Positions 27,841 to 39,388 of a stretch of 64,000 nt of DNA are shown here, piece by piece; within the stretch, counting starts at the first letter, position 1; each line of letters opens with the position of its first letter. Where the stretch lies: NCBI RefSeq assembly GCF_001042525.2, contig NZ_CP011921.2, positions 1,426,001-1,490,000 on the forward strand, in the 5' to 3' direction. Under the pieces are notes generated by a model that was not told where the DNA came from, made no database searches, and saw only the letters and a program-made list of their open reading frames with translations. The stretch is from Francisella orientalis FNO12. GTDB lineage: Bacteria > Pseudomonadota > Gammaproteobacteria > Francisellales > Francisellaceae. A program made the position numbers and the translations under genes.

Positions 27841-29193
27841 TTATAGTCTAACGATATCATCCTCACCAGTGTACTCACCAACTTGCACCTCTATCAGCAC
27901 TACTGGAATCTTACCATTATTTGCTAGCCTATGCACTTCACCCATACGAATATACACAGACTCATTAGGTCTAACAATAAATTCTTGATCTCCCTTAGTC
28001 ACTGTGGCTGTACCTGAGGCCACTATCCAGTGTTCACTACAGTGATAATACTTCTGTAAAGATAATCTTTTGCCAGGCTTAACTTCTATTTTCTTAATCT
28101 TATATCCTGGAGTATCTTCTAATACGGTATAAGTGCCCCAAGGTCTATGTGCTGTTAAGTGGATATTTTTAAGATCATCACTTAGAAGCTCAACAACCTC
28201 TTTTACTCGTTGTGAGCTACCTTTTTTAGCAATCAAAAGAGCATCTCCACTATCGACAACTATAAGATCTTCCACACCAATAGTAGCAACCTTTTTAGGG
28301 CCTTTTTCACTATGTATCAAATTATTTTTACTATCAATACTAATATGGTTTCTATTGATAGTGTTATTATCACTATCCTTAGGTAGTTGATCAAACAGCG
28401 AGTCAAAACTACCCACATCATTCCATACAATATCAGCAACAACCATCTTTATCTTGTTTGATTTCTCCATCACAGCATAATCTATCGACTTTGCTGGAAT
28501 ACTCATCATATCATCATATTTGACAGCATCTGAATTCTTTAGATCACTTTTATCGTATGCTTCAACACACGCTGTATATATTTCTGGAGAATGTTTCTTT
28601 AGCTCTTCTAAAAAGACGCCTGCTCTAAACATAAACATTCCAGAATTCCAGTAGTATGAACCATCTACTAAAAACTTCTCTGCTGTAGCAGCATTTGGCT
28701 TCTCATGAAAACTCTCTACATCAAAATCACCAGCTGATTTGATATATCCAAAGCCAGTATTAGCAAAAGTTGGTGTAATACCAAATGTAACAAGAGAGCC
28801 TTCAGTAGCTAATTTCTTAGCTTGAACTAAGATACTTCTATATTCATCATCAATATTAATAACATGGTCTGATGGAGTCACAAATACTATTTCTTGCGGA
28901 TCTAACTTCATACATGCTAGAGCAATTGCAGGAGCTGTATCTCTACCAACAGGCTCTTCAAGAAAAATACTTTTATCCAAAATGCCTAGCTCATCTAACT
29001 GATCTTTTGCTAAGAATAATTGCCCCTCATTTGAAACAACCATTGTTGAATCACACAAGCTAGAATTTCTCTCAACAGTTAACTGAAACAATGATTTATC
29101 ACTAAACATTTTCACAAATTGTTTTGGCAAGAGCTTCCTACTGATAGGCCAAAGCCTAGTACCACTACCACCACAAAGTATTAAGTTTACCAC
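27841..29193 (-). CDS. manC: Mannose-1-phosphate guanylyltransferase (ManC type)
   Basis: 450 residues, begun at GTG 29193 after a strong GAGGAGA site. The N-terminal pyrophosphorylase domain shows LILCGGSGTRLWPISR, FVTPSDHVI, FGYIKSAG and FHEKPNAATAEKFL. The C-terminal cupin domain of the type II phosphomannose isomerase family shows HRPWGTYTVLED, VKPGKRLSLQ, HWIVASGTA and EVQVGEYTGEDDIVRL. The two-domain form is usual for ManC. It makes GDP-mannose for Gmd; a phosphomannomutase is not in the window. No H is seen in the SLQKYYH position where SLQxHHHR is typical, so the isomerase activity may be weak. Confidence 0.9.
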   Translation of the reverse strand: MVNLILCGGSGTRLWPISRKLLPKQFVKMFSDKSLFQLTVERNSSLCDSTMVVSNEGQLFLAKDQLDELGILDKSIFLEEPVGRDTAPAIALACMKLDPQEIVFVTPSDHVINIDDEYRSILVQAKKLATEGSLVTFGITPTFANTGFGYIKSAGDFDVESFHEKPNAATAEKFLVDGSYYWNSGMFMFRAGVFLEELKKHSPEIYTACVEAYDKSDLKNSDAVKYDDMMSIPAKSIDYAVMEKSNKIKMVVADIVWNDVGSFDSLFDQLPKDSDNNTINRNHISIDSKNNLIHSEKGPKKVATIGVEDLIVVDSGDALLIAKKGSSQRVKEVVELLSDDLKNIHLTAHRPWGTYTVLEDTPGYKIKKIEVKPGKRLSLQKYYHCSEHWIVASGTATVTKGDQEFIVRPNESVYIRMGEVHRLANNGKIPVVLIEVQVGEYTGEDDIVRL

Positions 29194-29293
29194 TACTTCT
29201 CCTCTGACATCGCTTTAGAAAACGAAACCATACATCCTGAAATTATATTACTTTTAAAAGCATTTTTCTACAAACCAAAACAGTCCAAGTACG

Positions 29294-30079
29294 CTATTTC
29301 TTGTATATCATATTACCAAAAACTTTATTCAAAAACCCTATCTTAGTTACCAGTAATTTGATTAATGGGTTAAAAATAACTGTTAGATATGTTTTTTTAC
29401 CCAATTTGTGTCGATATTCTTTAATAAATTCAGAGGTGCAAAAGTACTTATCATCTTGAGGCAAGAATGTCCCTTCGTAATTATTGTTTAGAATATCTTT
29501 CAACTGACTAACAAGATTACCAATATATACAACACTTCTTTGATTTGCTACTTTAGGAAAGATAAAAGTATACTTAGCAAGTTTAACAAGCTTAGGATAG
29601 TTACCCTTTGAGCCATTACCATACACCATCGGTGGTCTAACTATTGCAACACTAAAATCTTCTGATACTAGAGTTTTTAGTTTAAGCTCTGCTTGAAGCT
29701 TACTATCTCCATAAAAATCATCCGGTTGTGGTAGAGTATCTTTTGTAATGATTTTTTGCTGCCCAATAGGCGCACTATCTCCATATACAATTATACTACT
29801 CATAAACACAAATTGTTTGACACCTGAGTTTTTAGCTATCTTAGCTAACTCATAAGTTAATTCAGTATTTACAGCATAGTATTTATCTTTTAAAGAAGGA
29901 TCTTTTGAAGTATGTGCAATGCCAGCAACATGCAATATAGCATCATATTTGCTAAAGTCTAATGTTTGCCATGATTCATCTTTTAGTGATATTTTTTCGA
30001 TTATAAAATCATCTCCGCAATTCTTCTCAAAAGAATTACCAATATAGCTATTTAAACCAGTTATTAGAACTTTTTTCAT
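29294..30079 (-). CDS. wbtC: NAD-dependent epimerase/dehydratase, WbtC-like 4-reductase
   Basis: An extended SDR of 261 residues, about the length of Francisella WbtC. It shows KVLITGLNSYIGNSF, ILHVAGIAHTSKDPS, the catalytic SSIIVYG and FYGDSKLQAE (Y and K), then VRPPMVYGNG. In the F. tularensis pathway this enzyme is thought to reduce the 4-keto group of the WbtA product to give UDP-QuiNAc. Gene order wbtA-wbtB-wbtC is the same as in F. tularensis, and the gaps are 6 and 9 bp, so they are one operon. The exact reaction here is inferred from the family and context. Confidence 0.8.
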   Translation of the reverse strand: MKKVLITGLNSYIGNSFEKNCGDDFIIEKISLKDESWQTLDFSKYDAILHVAGIAHTSKDPSLKDKYYAVNTELTYELAKIAKNSGVKQFVFMSSIIVYGDSAPIGQQKIITKDTLPQPDDFYGDSKLQAELKLKTLVSEDFSVAIVRPPMVYGNGSKGNYPKLVKLAKYTFIFPKVANQRSVVYIGNLVSQLKDILNNNYEGTFLPQDDKYFCTSEFIKEYRHKLGKKTYLTVIFNPLIKLLVTKIGFLNKVFGNMIYKK

Positions 30080-30088
30080 TATTTCTTA

Positions 30089-30700
30089 TTATCTTTTTTT
30101 GTTATCTAGTGAACCAGTACCACCTTCAACTACGCCTTTACTAGCAAATACTGAAAAGACTGTCAAAAATATGCATTTAATATCAAACCATGTACTTTTG
30201 TATTTGACATAATCACCATCAAGTTTGGCTTTTTGAGCAATCGGCAACTCATCACGGCCATTGATTTGTGCCCACCCAGTCAATCCGACAGGCACATCAT
30301 TGGCACCATACTTATCTCGCTCAGCGATCAAATCATCTTGATTCCATAATGCAGGTCTTGGTCCAACGATACTCATTTCACCTTTTAGGATATTTATGAT
30401 CTGAGGCAACTCATCTAAAGATGTCTTTCTCAAAAAAGCTCCAACCTTTGTAATACATTTAGACGGATCTTGTAATAAGTGTGTCGGCATATCTTTAGGT
30501 GTATCTATATACATTGTTCTAAATTTGTATATATAAAAGAACTTCTTACTCTTACCATAACGCTTTTGCTTAAAGAATATCAGACCTTTTGAGTCTTTTT
30601 TTATCATTAATATAACAATCAAAAATACTGGACTTAAAAGAACCAAACCCACGAAAGACAAAACAATATCCAAAAATCTTTTTAGAAACTTATACAACAT
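30089..30700 (-). CDS. wbtB: Initiating sugar-phosphate transferase, WbtB-like
   Basis: A polyisoprenyl-phosphate hexose-1-phosphate transferase of 203 residues (PF02397 family, PglC size class). It has one N-terminal membrane segment (LDIVLSFVGLVLLSPVFLIVILM), then YKFRTMY, the catalytic KTSLDELPQ, GEMSIVGPRPAL and VGLTGWAQINGRD. It puts the first sugar phosphate, expected to be QuiNAc-1-P, on undecaprenyl phosphate at the inner membrane and so begins the O-polysaccharide. It is flanked by wbtA and wbtC. Confidence 0.9.
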   Translation of the reverse strand: MLYKFLKRFLDIVLSFVGLVLLSPVFLIVILMIKKDSKGLIFFKQKRYGKSKKFFYIYKFRTMYIDTPKDMPTHLLQDPSKCITKVGAFLRKTSLDELPQIINILKGEMSIVGPRPALWNQDDLIAERDKYGANDVPVGLTGWAQINGRDELPIAQKAKLDGDYVKYKSTWFDIKCIFLTVFSVFASKGVVEGGTGSLDNKKR

Positions 30701-30706
30701 AATTAT

Positions 30707-32449
30707 CTACCCATTTAACTTATGATCAAACTCTGGAACAATTGTTTTTAATAATACTAACTGTTTATTTGCATGCTCTTTAAACAACGTTTGAAGATTA
30801 CTTTCTAATACATTGTTATCATAGAATGTTCTTTTACCAATGAAAATATCTTTGTATTCAGTACTAATATCGTTTTCATCAATAAGTAGCTCTTCATACA
30901 GTTTCTCACCTGGACGCAGACCTATTATTTCGATATTGATATCATCTCTACCTGATAGTTTGATAAACTGCTTAGCAAGATCTAATATCTTAACAGGCTG
31001 ACCCATATCTAACACAAAAACTTCGGAGTTTTTGGCAATAGCTCCAGCTTGTAATACTAACTCACACGCTTCCGGTATAAGCATAAAATATCTTGTAATC
31101 TCTGGGTGAGTGACAGTAACAGGACCACCATTTCTAATTTGCTCTTCAAATTTTGGTATAACACTACCACTACTTCCTAGCACATTACCAAACCTAACAG
31201 CAGCAAGCTTGGTATTTTTTGGTTCAACATTTTGTAGGTATAACTCACAAACCCTTTTGGTAGCTCCCATAACATTAGTTGGACGCACAGCTTTATCTGT
31301 AGATATCAAGATAAATGAGCCAACACATGAGTCAATAGCTAAATCTATAGCATTTTTTGTGCCTAGAATATTATTTCTGATAGCTCGCGATATATTCTCC
31401 TCAACCAAAGGGACATGTTTATATGCCGCCGCATGAAAAACTATATTTGGCGAATATTTGCTAAAAACTTTGGCAAATGACTCTCGATCACATACTGAGC
31501 ATAGGATACTTTTGATATTATATCCATGACATTCTTCTGTAATCTTATATAAGTTAAACTCACTATGATCAAGTAGAACTATCTGTTTTGCCTCATACTT
31601 AATACATTGTCTAACAATCTCAGATCCTATACTACCACCAGCACCTGTGACTAGGATAACCTTATCTTTGATAAATTTTGAGATAGATTTTTGATCAAGG
31701 CTTTTAGAATCTCTTGATAGAAGATCATATACTGAAACAGGCTTTAATTGCGACATAAAACTTTCGTCTTGAAGTACATCCTCAAGAGGAGGCATAATCC
31801 TAATCTGATTAAAGTTTGATTCTAGTTTTTTATAAATTTTTTTAACTATATGATTAGCGCTTTTAGGCAGTGCAACAACTAACAAATCAAACCTTGAAGA
31901 ACGTAGCTCTTTACGCAATTTCGAGCTTGATAAAACTCTCTTGCCATCAATACTCCTCTTTTGTAACGCCTTATCATCATCTACAAAAAATTTAATCCGA
32001 TAACCTGTCGCTGATAACTCTTGAGCTATTTTTGTTCCAGCTGCACCCGCCCCATAAATGATAGCTGTTTTCGTTTTCTCTATTTGACTTCTATTTGTAA
32101 GGTGCCAATAAAAATATACACTCAAATTGATTAAAAACACATAAGATAGAAACTCAGAGAAAATAAGTGCAAATCTAACCTGACCATAAAAGGCAAAAGC
32201 CACGATAAAAAATACAGGAATATTGATAAACACCTTACGCAAAAAAGTCTTCTGTGTCGACTTACGCCAACTAGCCATATAATCACGCAAAAGTAAAAAA
32301 GATGTCAAACATCTCAAAAAAACAAGCGTAAGTAGAAGATATGTATTAACATCTTGCTTAAAAATATAAGAAGTCCAGTTAACAGTCACAATAGTCAGAA
32401 CTATAATCACTGCAAAATTAAGAACCCTCTTATCGTAAAAATATTTCAT
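30707..32449 (-). CDS. wbtA: UDP-GlcNAc 4,6-dehydratase, WbtA-like membrane protein
   Basis: 580 residues with four predicted membrane helices in the first about 125 residues (FAVIIVLTIVTVNW, TYLLLTLVFLRCLTSFLLL, INIPVFFIVAFAFYG, SYVFLINLSVYFYW), then a CoA-binding-like Rossmann region (AIIYGAGAAGTKIAQEL). The catalytic domain has ILVTGAGGSIGSEIVRQC, AAAYKHVPLVEEN and ISTDKAVRPTNVMGATKR. This is the PglF/WbpM/WbtA family. It produces the 4-keto-6-deoxy-GlcNAc intermediate for UDP-QuiNAc. It is the first gene of the cluster, 49 bp downstream of hrpA; an operon promoter would lie inside or ahead of hrpA. Confidence 0.9.
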   Translation of the reverse strand: MKYFYDKRVLNFAVIIVLTIVTVNWTSYIFKQDVNTYLLLTLVFLRCLTSFLLLRDYMASWRKSTQKTFLRKVFINIPVFFIVAFAFYGQVRFALIFSEFLSYVFLINLSVYFYWHLTNRSQIEKTKTAIIYGAGAAGTKIAQELSATGYRIKFFVDDDKALQKRSIDGKRVLSSSKLRKELRSSRFDLLVVALPKSANHIVKKIYKKLESNFNQIRIMPPLEDVLQDESFMSQLKPVSVYDLLSRDSKSLDQKSISKFIKDKVILVTGAGGSIGSEIVRQCIKYEAKQIVLLDHSEFNLYKITEECHGYNIKSILCSVCDRESFAKVFSKYSPNIVFHAAAYKHVPLVEENISRAIRNNILGTKNAIDLAIDSCVGSFILISTDKAVRPTNVMGATKRVCELYLQNVEPKNTKLAAVRFGNVLGSSGSVIPKFEEQIRNGGPVTVTHPEITRYFMLIPEACELVLQAGAIAKNSEVFVLDMGQPVKILDLAKQFIKLSGRDDINIEIIGLRPGEKLYEELLIDENDISTEYKDIFIGKRTFYDNNVLESNLQTLFKEHANKQLVLLKTIVPEFDHKLNG

Positions 32450-32498
32450 AAAGCAAAAATAATACCTATAGTCTATTAATTATATCAAAGTATCATAA

Positions 32499-35400
32499 CT
32501 ATATCTCATTTATGTAAGCTAAAATTTTCTTATATGATACTGATTCGATGGTCTTAACATTTTGCAAATACCATGATATCCATAGCTCTTGTATTAAATT
32601 ATAAATTTTTACAACAACAAACTCACTTTTATCAATATGATTAGCTGTTATTTTTTTAGCTAATTTAGATCTTAGCTCATTAACTTCTATTTGATATCCT
32701 CGATCTCTTTGGAGATTTAATTTAGCCTTTTCTAGCCTATTTTCTAAGGTTTGAAGATAATATTTATACCTCTGTAAAAACTCTACGGGTTGAGATATAT
32801 AATCATCTGTAAAAAGCTCAATAAGCTCATTTCTAACATCTGTGAAAAGCTCGATAAAATTAAGTGGTATTTTTTTAACATTAAGTTTTTTTTCAAGCTG
32901 CGACTTAAACTTTGTTATTTCTAAAAGCAATGCTTCAACTTTGATTTTATTTGAAGCAAATTTTTGCATTCCTAAAGTATAGAAGTTTTCAAAATCTACT
33001 TTAGTATATGGCAATTCAATACTATCAAAAAAACTCAAATCTATAGCTTTATCAATCACACTATCTTTTGAGTCACTTAGTTTCAATGACATTGATAAGC
33101 TTGATAGATCATTACTTTTGATATTTTTTAATAACTGATTTTGTAAGCGTAATTTGATTAGCCTTTTCAGAGCCTCTCGCATACATAGCTTAGCCTCATC
33201 AAATGTTGCCTTATAAGAAGATAGCTTCACACCATCTTTATGCTCTTCTAGACAGTTATAGACTTTGACTATTATGCCGTACTCTTTGATTTGACTAGTC
33301 ATAGCAATATCTGCAAAATCCCAATCATAATAAACCACCTCATTAATTTCTTGTCTTGGTTTAACAACAAGGTTTTTGAGCTTTTGCTTTAATATATTGA
33401 TATCTTTACCAACCTTTAGTGTTTTACCATGCTCATCAACAATTTTTATGTTTAGTATTAGATGCCTCTCTAGCTCCTCATTTTGCCATACTGTCTCATC
33501 AACCACAAAACCAATTATTCGCGTAATATGTTTGGCAATAATAGACTTCAAAGGAGAGTATCTATCCTTATCAAAATCTATTGACTCAAATACAGCCTGA
33601 GCATAAGTTGGCACTGGCACACAATTTTTGCGAATATTTTTTGGCAAAGCACGTAATAAAGCGACGATCTTATCATACAAAAAACCATACACCCCCCACT
33701 CTAAAACAGCCGGATTTATATCATTGATGAAAACTATTGGTACTGTAACGGTTGCACCATCTCTCTCATCTAGTGGATCAAAATGATATTCTAATGGTAA
33801 GTGCATATCTGCGATAGTTAAGACATCAGGAAACTTCTGTTGCGTGATTTCTTTAGCATCACGCTGCATTAGATTTTCTATATCAAAGATAAAGCTCTTT
33901 TGCTGTTCTTTTGTAACTGACTTTAACCATTTATCAAATGTTGCGCCACTACAAACATCATCTGGGATAAAGCTATCATAATGAGCAAACATTACCTCTT
34001 CATCGACCAAGATATCTTTTCGGCGTGATTTATTTTCAAGTTCTTCAACTTGGTTTATAAGCTGGAGATTTTGCTGATTAAAGTACGCTTTAGAATCAAA
34101 GTCACCGTTTACAAGAGCATCTCGAATGAATATTTCTCTAGCCTCTTGAGGATTTATCTTAGCGTATTGTACAGATCTTTTTGAAACTATCTCTAAGCCA
34201 TAAAGAGTTACTCTTTCATTAACTACAACAGCTCTGCGCTTTTTGCTCCAAATAGGCTCATCATAATGTTTTTTGATAAGATGCTCTGCTAAGCTCTCTA
34301 ACCATTCAGGTTCTATTTTTGCAACATTCCGCGCGTATGTCTTGGTAGTTTCAATTATCTCCAATGAAAACAACCACTTTGGCTTTGTCTTAAACTGAGA
34401 AGATCCAGGAAATATAAAAAACTTAAGTCCCCTAGCTCCTAGATATTCAGCATTTTCATAATTAAATCCGATGTTACTCAAAAAACCGCTGGCTATAGCT
34501 TTGTGCAGGTTTTCATAGTTAAGCTTTTCATTTGACGATAACTTCCATTTAAACTGGTGAATAACTTCAACAATTTGTCGATAGATATCATTCCATTCAT
34601 TAAATCTAACTAGTGAAACAAAATTCTTTTTAAAATATTCTTTTTTCTCTCTATTTGATAAGCCTTTTAAATCAGAATTTAGTCTATTTGCCAAATTTAA
34701 AATCGCTATAAAATCAGAAGATTTATCTTTATCAACAACATGTTTTTCATCAGCTTTTTGCTGAAAATTCAGAGGCCTCTCACGCGGGTCATGTACACTT
34801 AAAAAGCTAACAATTGAAACGATTTCTCTAAGTGTATTTTGTCTATGGCCTTCTATAACTATTTTTGCTAACTTAGGATCTAATGGCATAATCGCCATTT
34901 TCATCCCATCATCAGTAATTTTAGGCTTTAAATAATTAAGCTCGGAGATAGCCCGTAATTCAAACAAGAGCTTAAAGCCATCTTTAACAAATCTTGAATC
35001 AGGTGAGTCTATAAATGGAAAATCTTGGATACTTCCTAGCTTTAAAAACAACATCTGCAAAATAACAGATGCTAAATTAGTACGTAAAATCTCAGGATCA
35101 GTATATTCTTTACGATTATTAAAATCTTCCTCACTATATAAACGTATACAAACACCGGCTGATAATCTACCGCAGCGACCGGCTCTTTGATTAGCACTTG
35201 CTTGAGATATTTTTTCTATCGGTAGGCGTTGTACCTTGGTGCGATAGCTGTATCTACTTATTCGCGCTAAGCCTGAGTCTATCACATATTTAATACGAGG
35301 CACTGTTAGAGCTGTTTCAGCGACATTAGTTGCTAAAATAACCCTACGTACAGAACCTTCCGGGTTGAATATTTTGTTTTGATCTTTATTTGATAATCTC

Positions 35401-36302
35401 GAAAACAAAGGTAAAACCTCTGTAAATTTAAGATCTTGTTTATTTAAATATGCTAATGTTTCATGGATATCTCTTTCTGTAGGCAAAAAGACTAAAACAT
35501 CCCCCCTGCCAAGTTCATCAAGAGCATACAATATTCTCTCTTGTAATGAAAATTCTTCAAAATCCTCATCATTTTGATAACGAATTTCAACAGGATATGT
35601 TCTACCACTAATTGTAATATCTTTAGCATTTTTAAAATAATCTATAAACTTCTGATGATCTATAGTTGCTGAGGTAATGATTACTTTTAAATCAGGTCTA
35701 TATGGTAATATCTTTTTTATACAACCAAGTAGAAAGTCAATATTTAAACTTCTTTCATGAGCCTCATCAATAATGATAACCTCATACTGTGATAAAAACC
35801 TATCATTCTTGATTTCAGATAATAGCACACCATCTGTCATCACTTTGATTAAAGTATTTTCAGAAGTTTGATCTGAAAAGCGTATTTTAAAAGATACTTT
35901 TGATTGATCTTCGATCTCAGTAGCAACTCTACTAGCAATAGATCTAGCCGCAAGCCTTCTCGGCTGAGTATGTCCTACTAATCCGCGTTTGCCCAGCCCT
36001 AAATCAAGACATATTTTAGGCAATTGTGTTGACTTACCAGAACCTGTCTCCCCTGCTACAACGATAACTTGATTATCTTGTATAAGCTTTTTTATATCAT
36101 CTACTTTTTCAGCAACAGGAAGATCCGGATAGGTTATCTTAGGCAAGACCTTTTGGCTAGTTTGCTCCACTAAAAACTGTAAATCAGTTAGTAATTGCTG
36201 TCGTGGAAACTTATTGTTATTTATGGCTGATATAAGCTTACCTCGAAGTTTGGTAGGTATCTGATTAAGATAATCAGTAAATAAAGTTTTATTTGTATTC
36301 AT
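32499..36302 (-). CDS. hrpA: ATP-dependent RNA helicase HrpA (DEAH box)
   Basis: 1267 residues, close to the usual about 1300. Helicase motifs in order: VVAGETGSGKSTQLPKI (Walker A, about residue 80), TQPRRLAARS, IIDEAHERSLNIDFLLG (DEAH), SATID, VLVFLPTERDI, LATNVAETALTVP, and QRAGRCGRLSAGVCIRLY. They are followed by the helicase-associated domain and the long C-terminal DUF3418-type region typical of HrpA. It acts in the cytoplasm in mRNA processing and ribosome-related RNA unwinding. It is conserved housekeeping sequence and marks the border of the O-antigen cluster. Confidence 0.95.
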   Translation of the reverse strand: MNTNKTLFTDYLNQIPTKLRGKLISAINNNKFPRQQLLTDLQFLVEQTSQKVLPKITYPDLPVAEKVDDIKKLIQDNQVIVVAGETGSGKSTQLPKICLDLGLGKRGLVGHTQPRRLAARSIASRVATEIEDQSKVSFKIRFSDQTSENTLIKVMTDGVLLSEIKNDRFLSQYEVIIIDEAHERSLNIDFLLGCIKKILPYRPDLKVIITSATIDHQKFIDYFKNAKDITISGRTYPVEIRYQNDEDFEEFSLQERILYALDELGRGDVLVFLPTERDIHETLAYLNKQDLKFTEVLPLFSRLSNKDQNKIFNPEGSVRRVILATNVAETALTVPRIKYVIDSGLARISRYSYRTKVQRLPIEKISQASANQRAGRCGRLSAGVCIRLYSEEDFNNRKEYTDPEILRTNLASVILQMLFLKLGSIQDFPFIDSPDSRFVKDGFKLLFELRAISELNYLKPKITDDGMKMAIMPLDPKLAKIVIEGHRQNTLREIVSIVSFLSVHDPRERPLNFQQKADEKHVVDKDKSSDFIAILNLANRLNSDLKGLSNREKKEYFKKNFVSLVRFNEWNDIYRQIVEVIHQFKWKLSSNEKLNYENLHKAIASGFLSNIGFNYENAEYLGARGLKFFIFPGSSQFKTKPKWLFSLEIIETTKTYARNVAKIEPEWLESLAEHLIKKHYDEPIWSKKRRAVVVNERVTLYGLEIVSKRSVQYAKINPQEAREIFIRDALVNGDFDSKAYFNQQNLQLINQVEELENKSRRKDILVDEEVMFAHYDSFIPDDVCSGATFDKWLKSVTKEQQKSFIFDIENLMQRDAKEITQQKFPDVLTIADMHLPLEYHFDPLDERDGATVTVPIVFINDINPAVLEWGVYGFLYDKIVALLRALPKNIRKNCVPVPTYAQAVFESIDFDKDRYSPLKSIIAKHITRIIGFVVDETVWQNEELERHLILNIKIVDEHGKTLKVGKDINILKQKLKNLVVKPRQEINEVVYYDWDFADIAMTSQIKEYGIIVKVYNCLEEHKDGVKLSSYKATFDEAKLCMREALKRLIKLRLQNQLLKNIKSNDLSSLSMSLKLSDSKDSVIDKAIDLSFFDSIELPYTKVDFENFYTLGMQKFASNKIKVEALLLEITKFKSQLEKKLNVKKIPLNFIELFTDVRNELIELFTDDYISQPVEFLQRYKYYLQTLENRLEKAKLNLQRDRGYQIEVNELRSKLAKKITANHIDKSEFVVVKIYNLIQELWISWYLQNVKTIESVSYKKILAYINEI

Positions 36303-36303
36303 G

Positions 36304-36480
36304 CTACTGCATTAGACGCTTTTTTATACCAGTAATTTTTAGAATCTTATTGATTAATCTCAGAAAAATCATCACGACTCTACTTACAAATACAAAAATA
36401 GCCAAAAACAATAAAACTAATATATCTTTAAAAATATTCCAAAAAAGCTCTGATAATGATAATAGCGTTTTAAATTTCAT
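36304..36480 (-). CDS. Possible 58-residue membrane protein ahead of hrpA
   Basis: A short open frame from ATG 36480 to TAG at 36304-36306, separated from the hrpA start by one base. The product has a basic N-terminus (MKFKTLLSLSELFW), one strong hydrophobic helix (DILVLLFLAIFVFVSRVVMIFL) and a very basic end (NKILKITGIKKRL), consistent with a single-pass inner membrane protein with a positive cytoplasmic tail. No clear ribosome binding site is seen. The tight spacing to hrpA supports a real gene. I recognise no family. The opposite-strand frame in this place has no such organised composition. Confidence 0.45.
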   Translation of the reverse strand: MKFKTLLSLSELFWNIFKDILVLLFLAIFVFVSRVVMIFLRLINKILKITGIKKRLMQ

Positions 36481-36556
36481 GATTTTATGGTATAAATTGC
36501 ATATTCTTAGTAAAGATATTATAGCATGAATAAGAAATAATTGACTTAATAAAGGG

Positions 36557-38797
<2,241 letters not shown>

Positions 38798-38822
38798 TTA
38801 CTCTTCAAATACTAACACAAAA

Positions 38823-39171
38823 CTAGTATGTATTTAATATTTCTTGTATTTTCTTGTCAAACCTTGCAACTACAGCAAAATCATTATGTTCAATAATCGG
38901 TCGCTCTAGTAGCTTAGGATTGCTAGCTACTATTTCTATAAGCTCATCGCTGGTGAATTCACCATCTTTGAAATTCTCCTCCCAAGTAGCTTCTTTAGTA
39001 CGAATAATATCTGTTATGGAAAGCTTCAATTTTGTTAATAACTCTTTGATCTCTTTTACTGATAAAGGATTATCTAGATATAAATTGAGTATCATAATTG
39101 ATATTATTTTGATCCAAAACTTGCTTTGCTTGACGTGATTTTGAACATTTTGGATTATGATAGATTTTCAT
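38823..39171 (-). pseudogene. ArsC/YfgD-like glutaredoxin-fold protein, frameshifted
   Basis: The N-terminal part starts at ATG 39171 (MKIYHNPKCSKSRQAKQVL), containing the catalytic cysteine of the arsenate-reductase-like family, and runs in frame to a stop near 39070. The rest, NLYLDNPLSVKEIKELLTKL through LERPIIEHNDFAVVARF, is in another frame and ends at 38823. The total of 349 nt is one base more than a normal 115-residue protein, so a single-base insertion near 39075-39095 fits. The conserved RP at PKLLERPI is retained. Without the N-terminal cysteine the intact-looking downstream frame would be inactive. Gene lesion or sequencing error cannot be separated here. Confidence 0.8.
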
Positions 39172-39377
39172 AATAATTAGTTATTCAATTAACGTAGTCA
39201 TTATTATAAATTACATTGGTGTATAAATCATAAAAAAAATCAATTAAGACTGATTATTATATAAATACGCTCAAATAACATATAATATTTAACTATAAAC
39301 TATATTGTTTTATAAGAAATATATCAGAGTGCAAAAATAAAATAAAAATAGTAAAAACAACAAAATTATAAGATATC

Positions 39378-39384
39378 AGGAGGT
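39378..39384 (+). promoter_or_regulatory. Strong ribosome binding site of fadD
   Basis: AGGAGGT lies four bases ahead of ATG 39389, an almost perfect Shine-Dalgarno sequence. It fixes the fadD start. Upstream, TATAAT at 39281-39286 is a possible -10 element without a good -35, in 217 bp of AT-rich sequence after the ArsC-like pseudogene; the operon promoter should be here. Confidence 0.7.
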
Positions 39385-39388
39385 CTTT

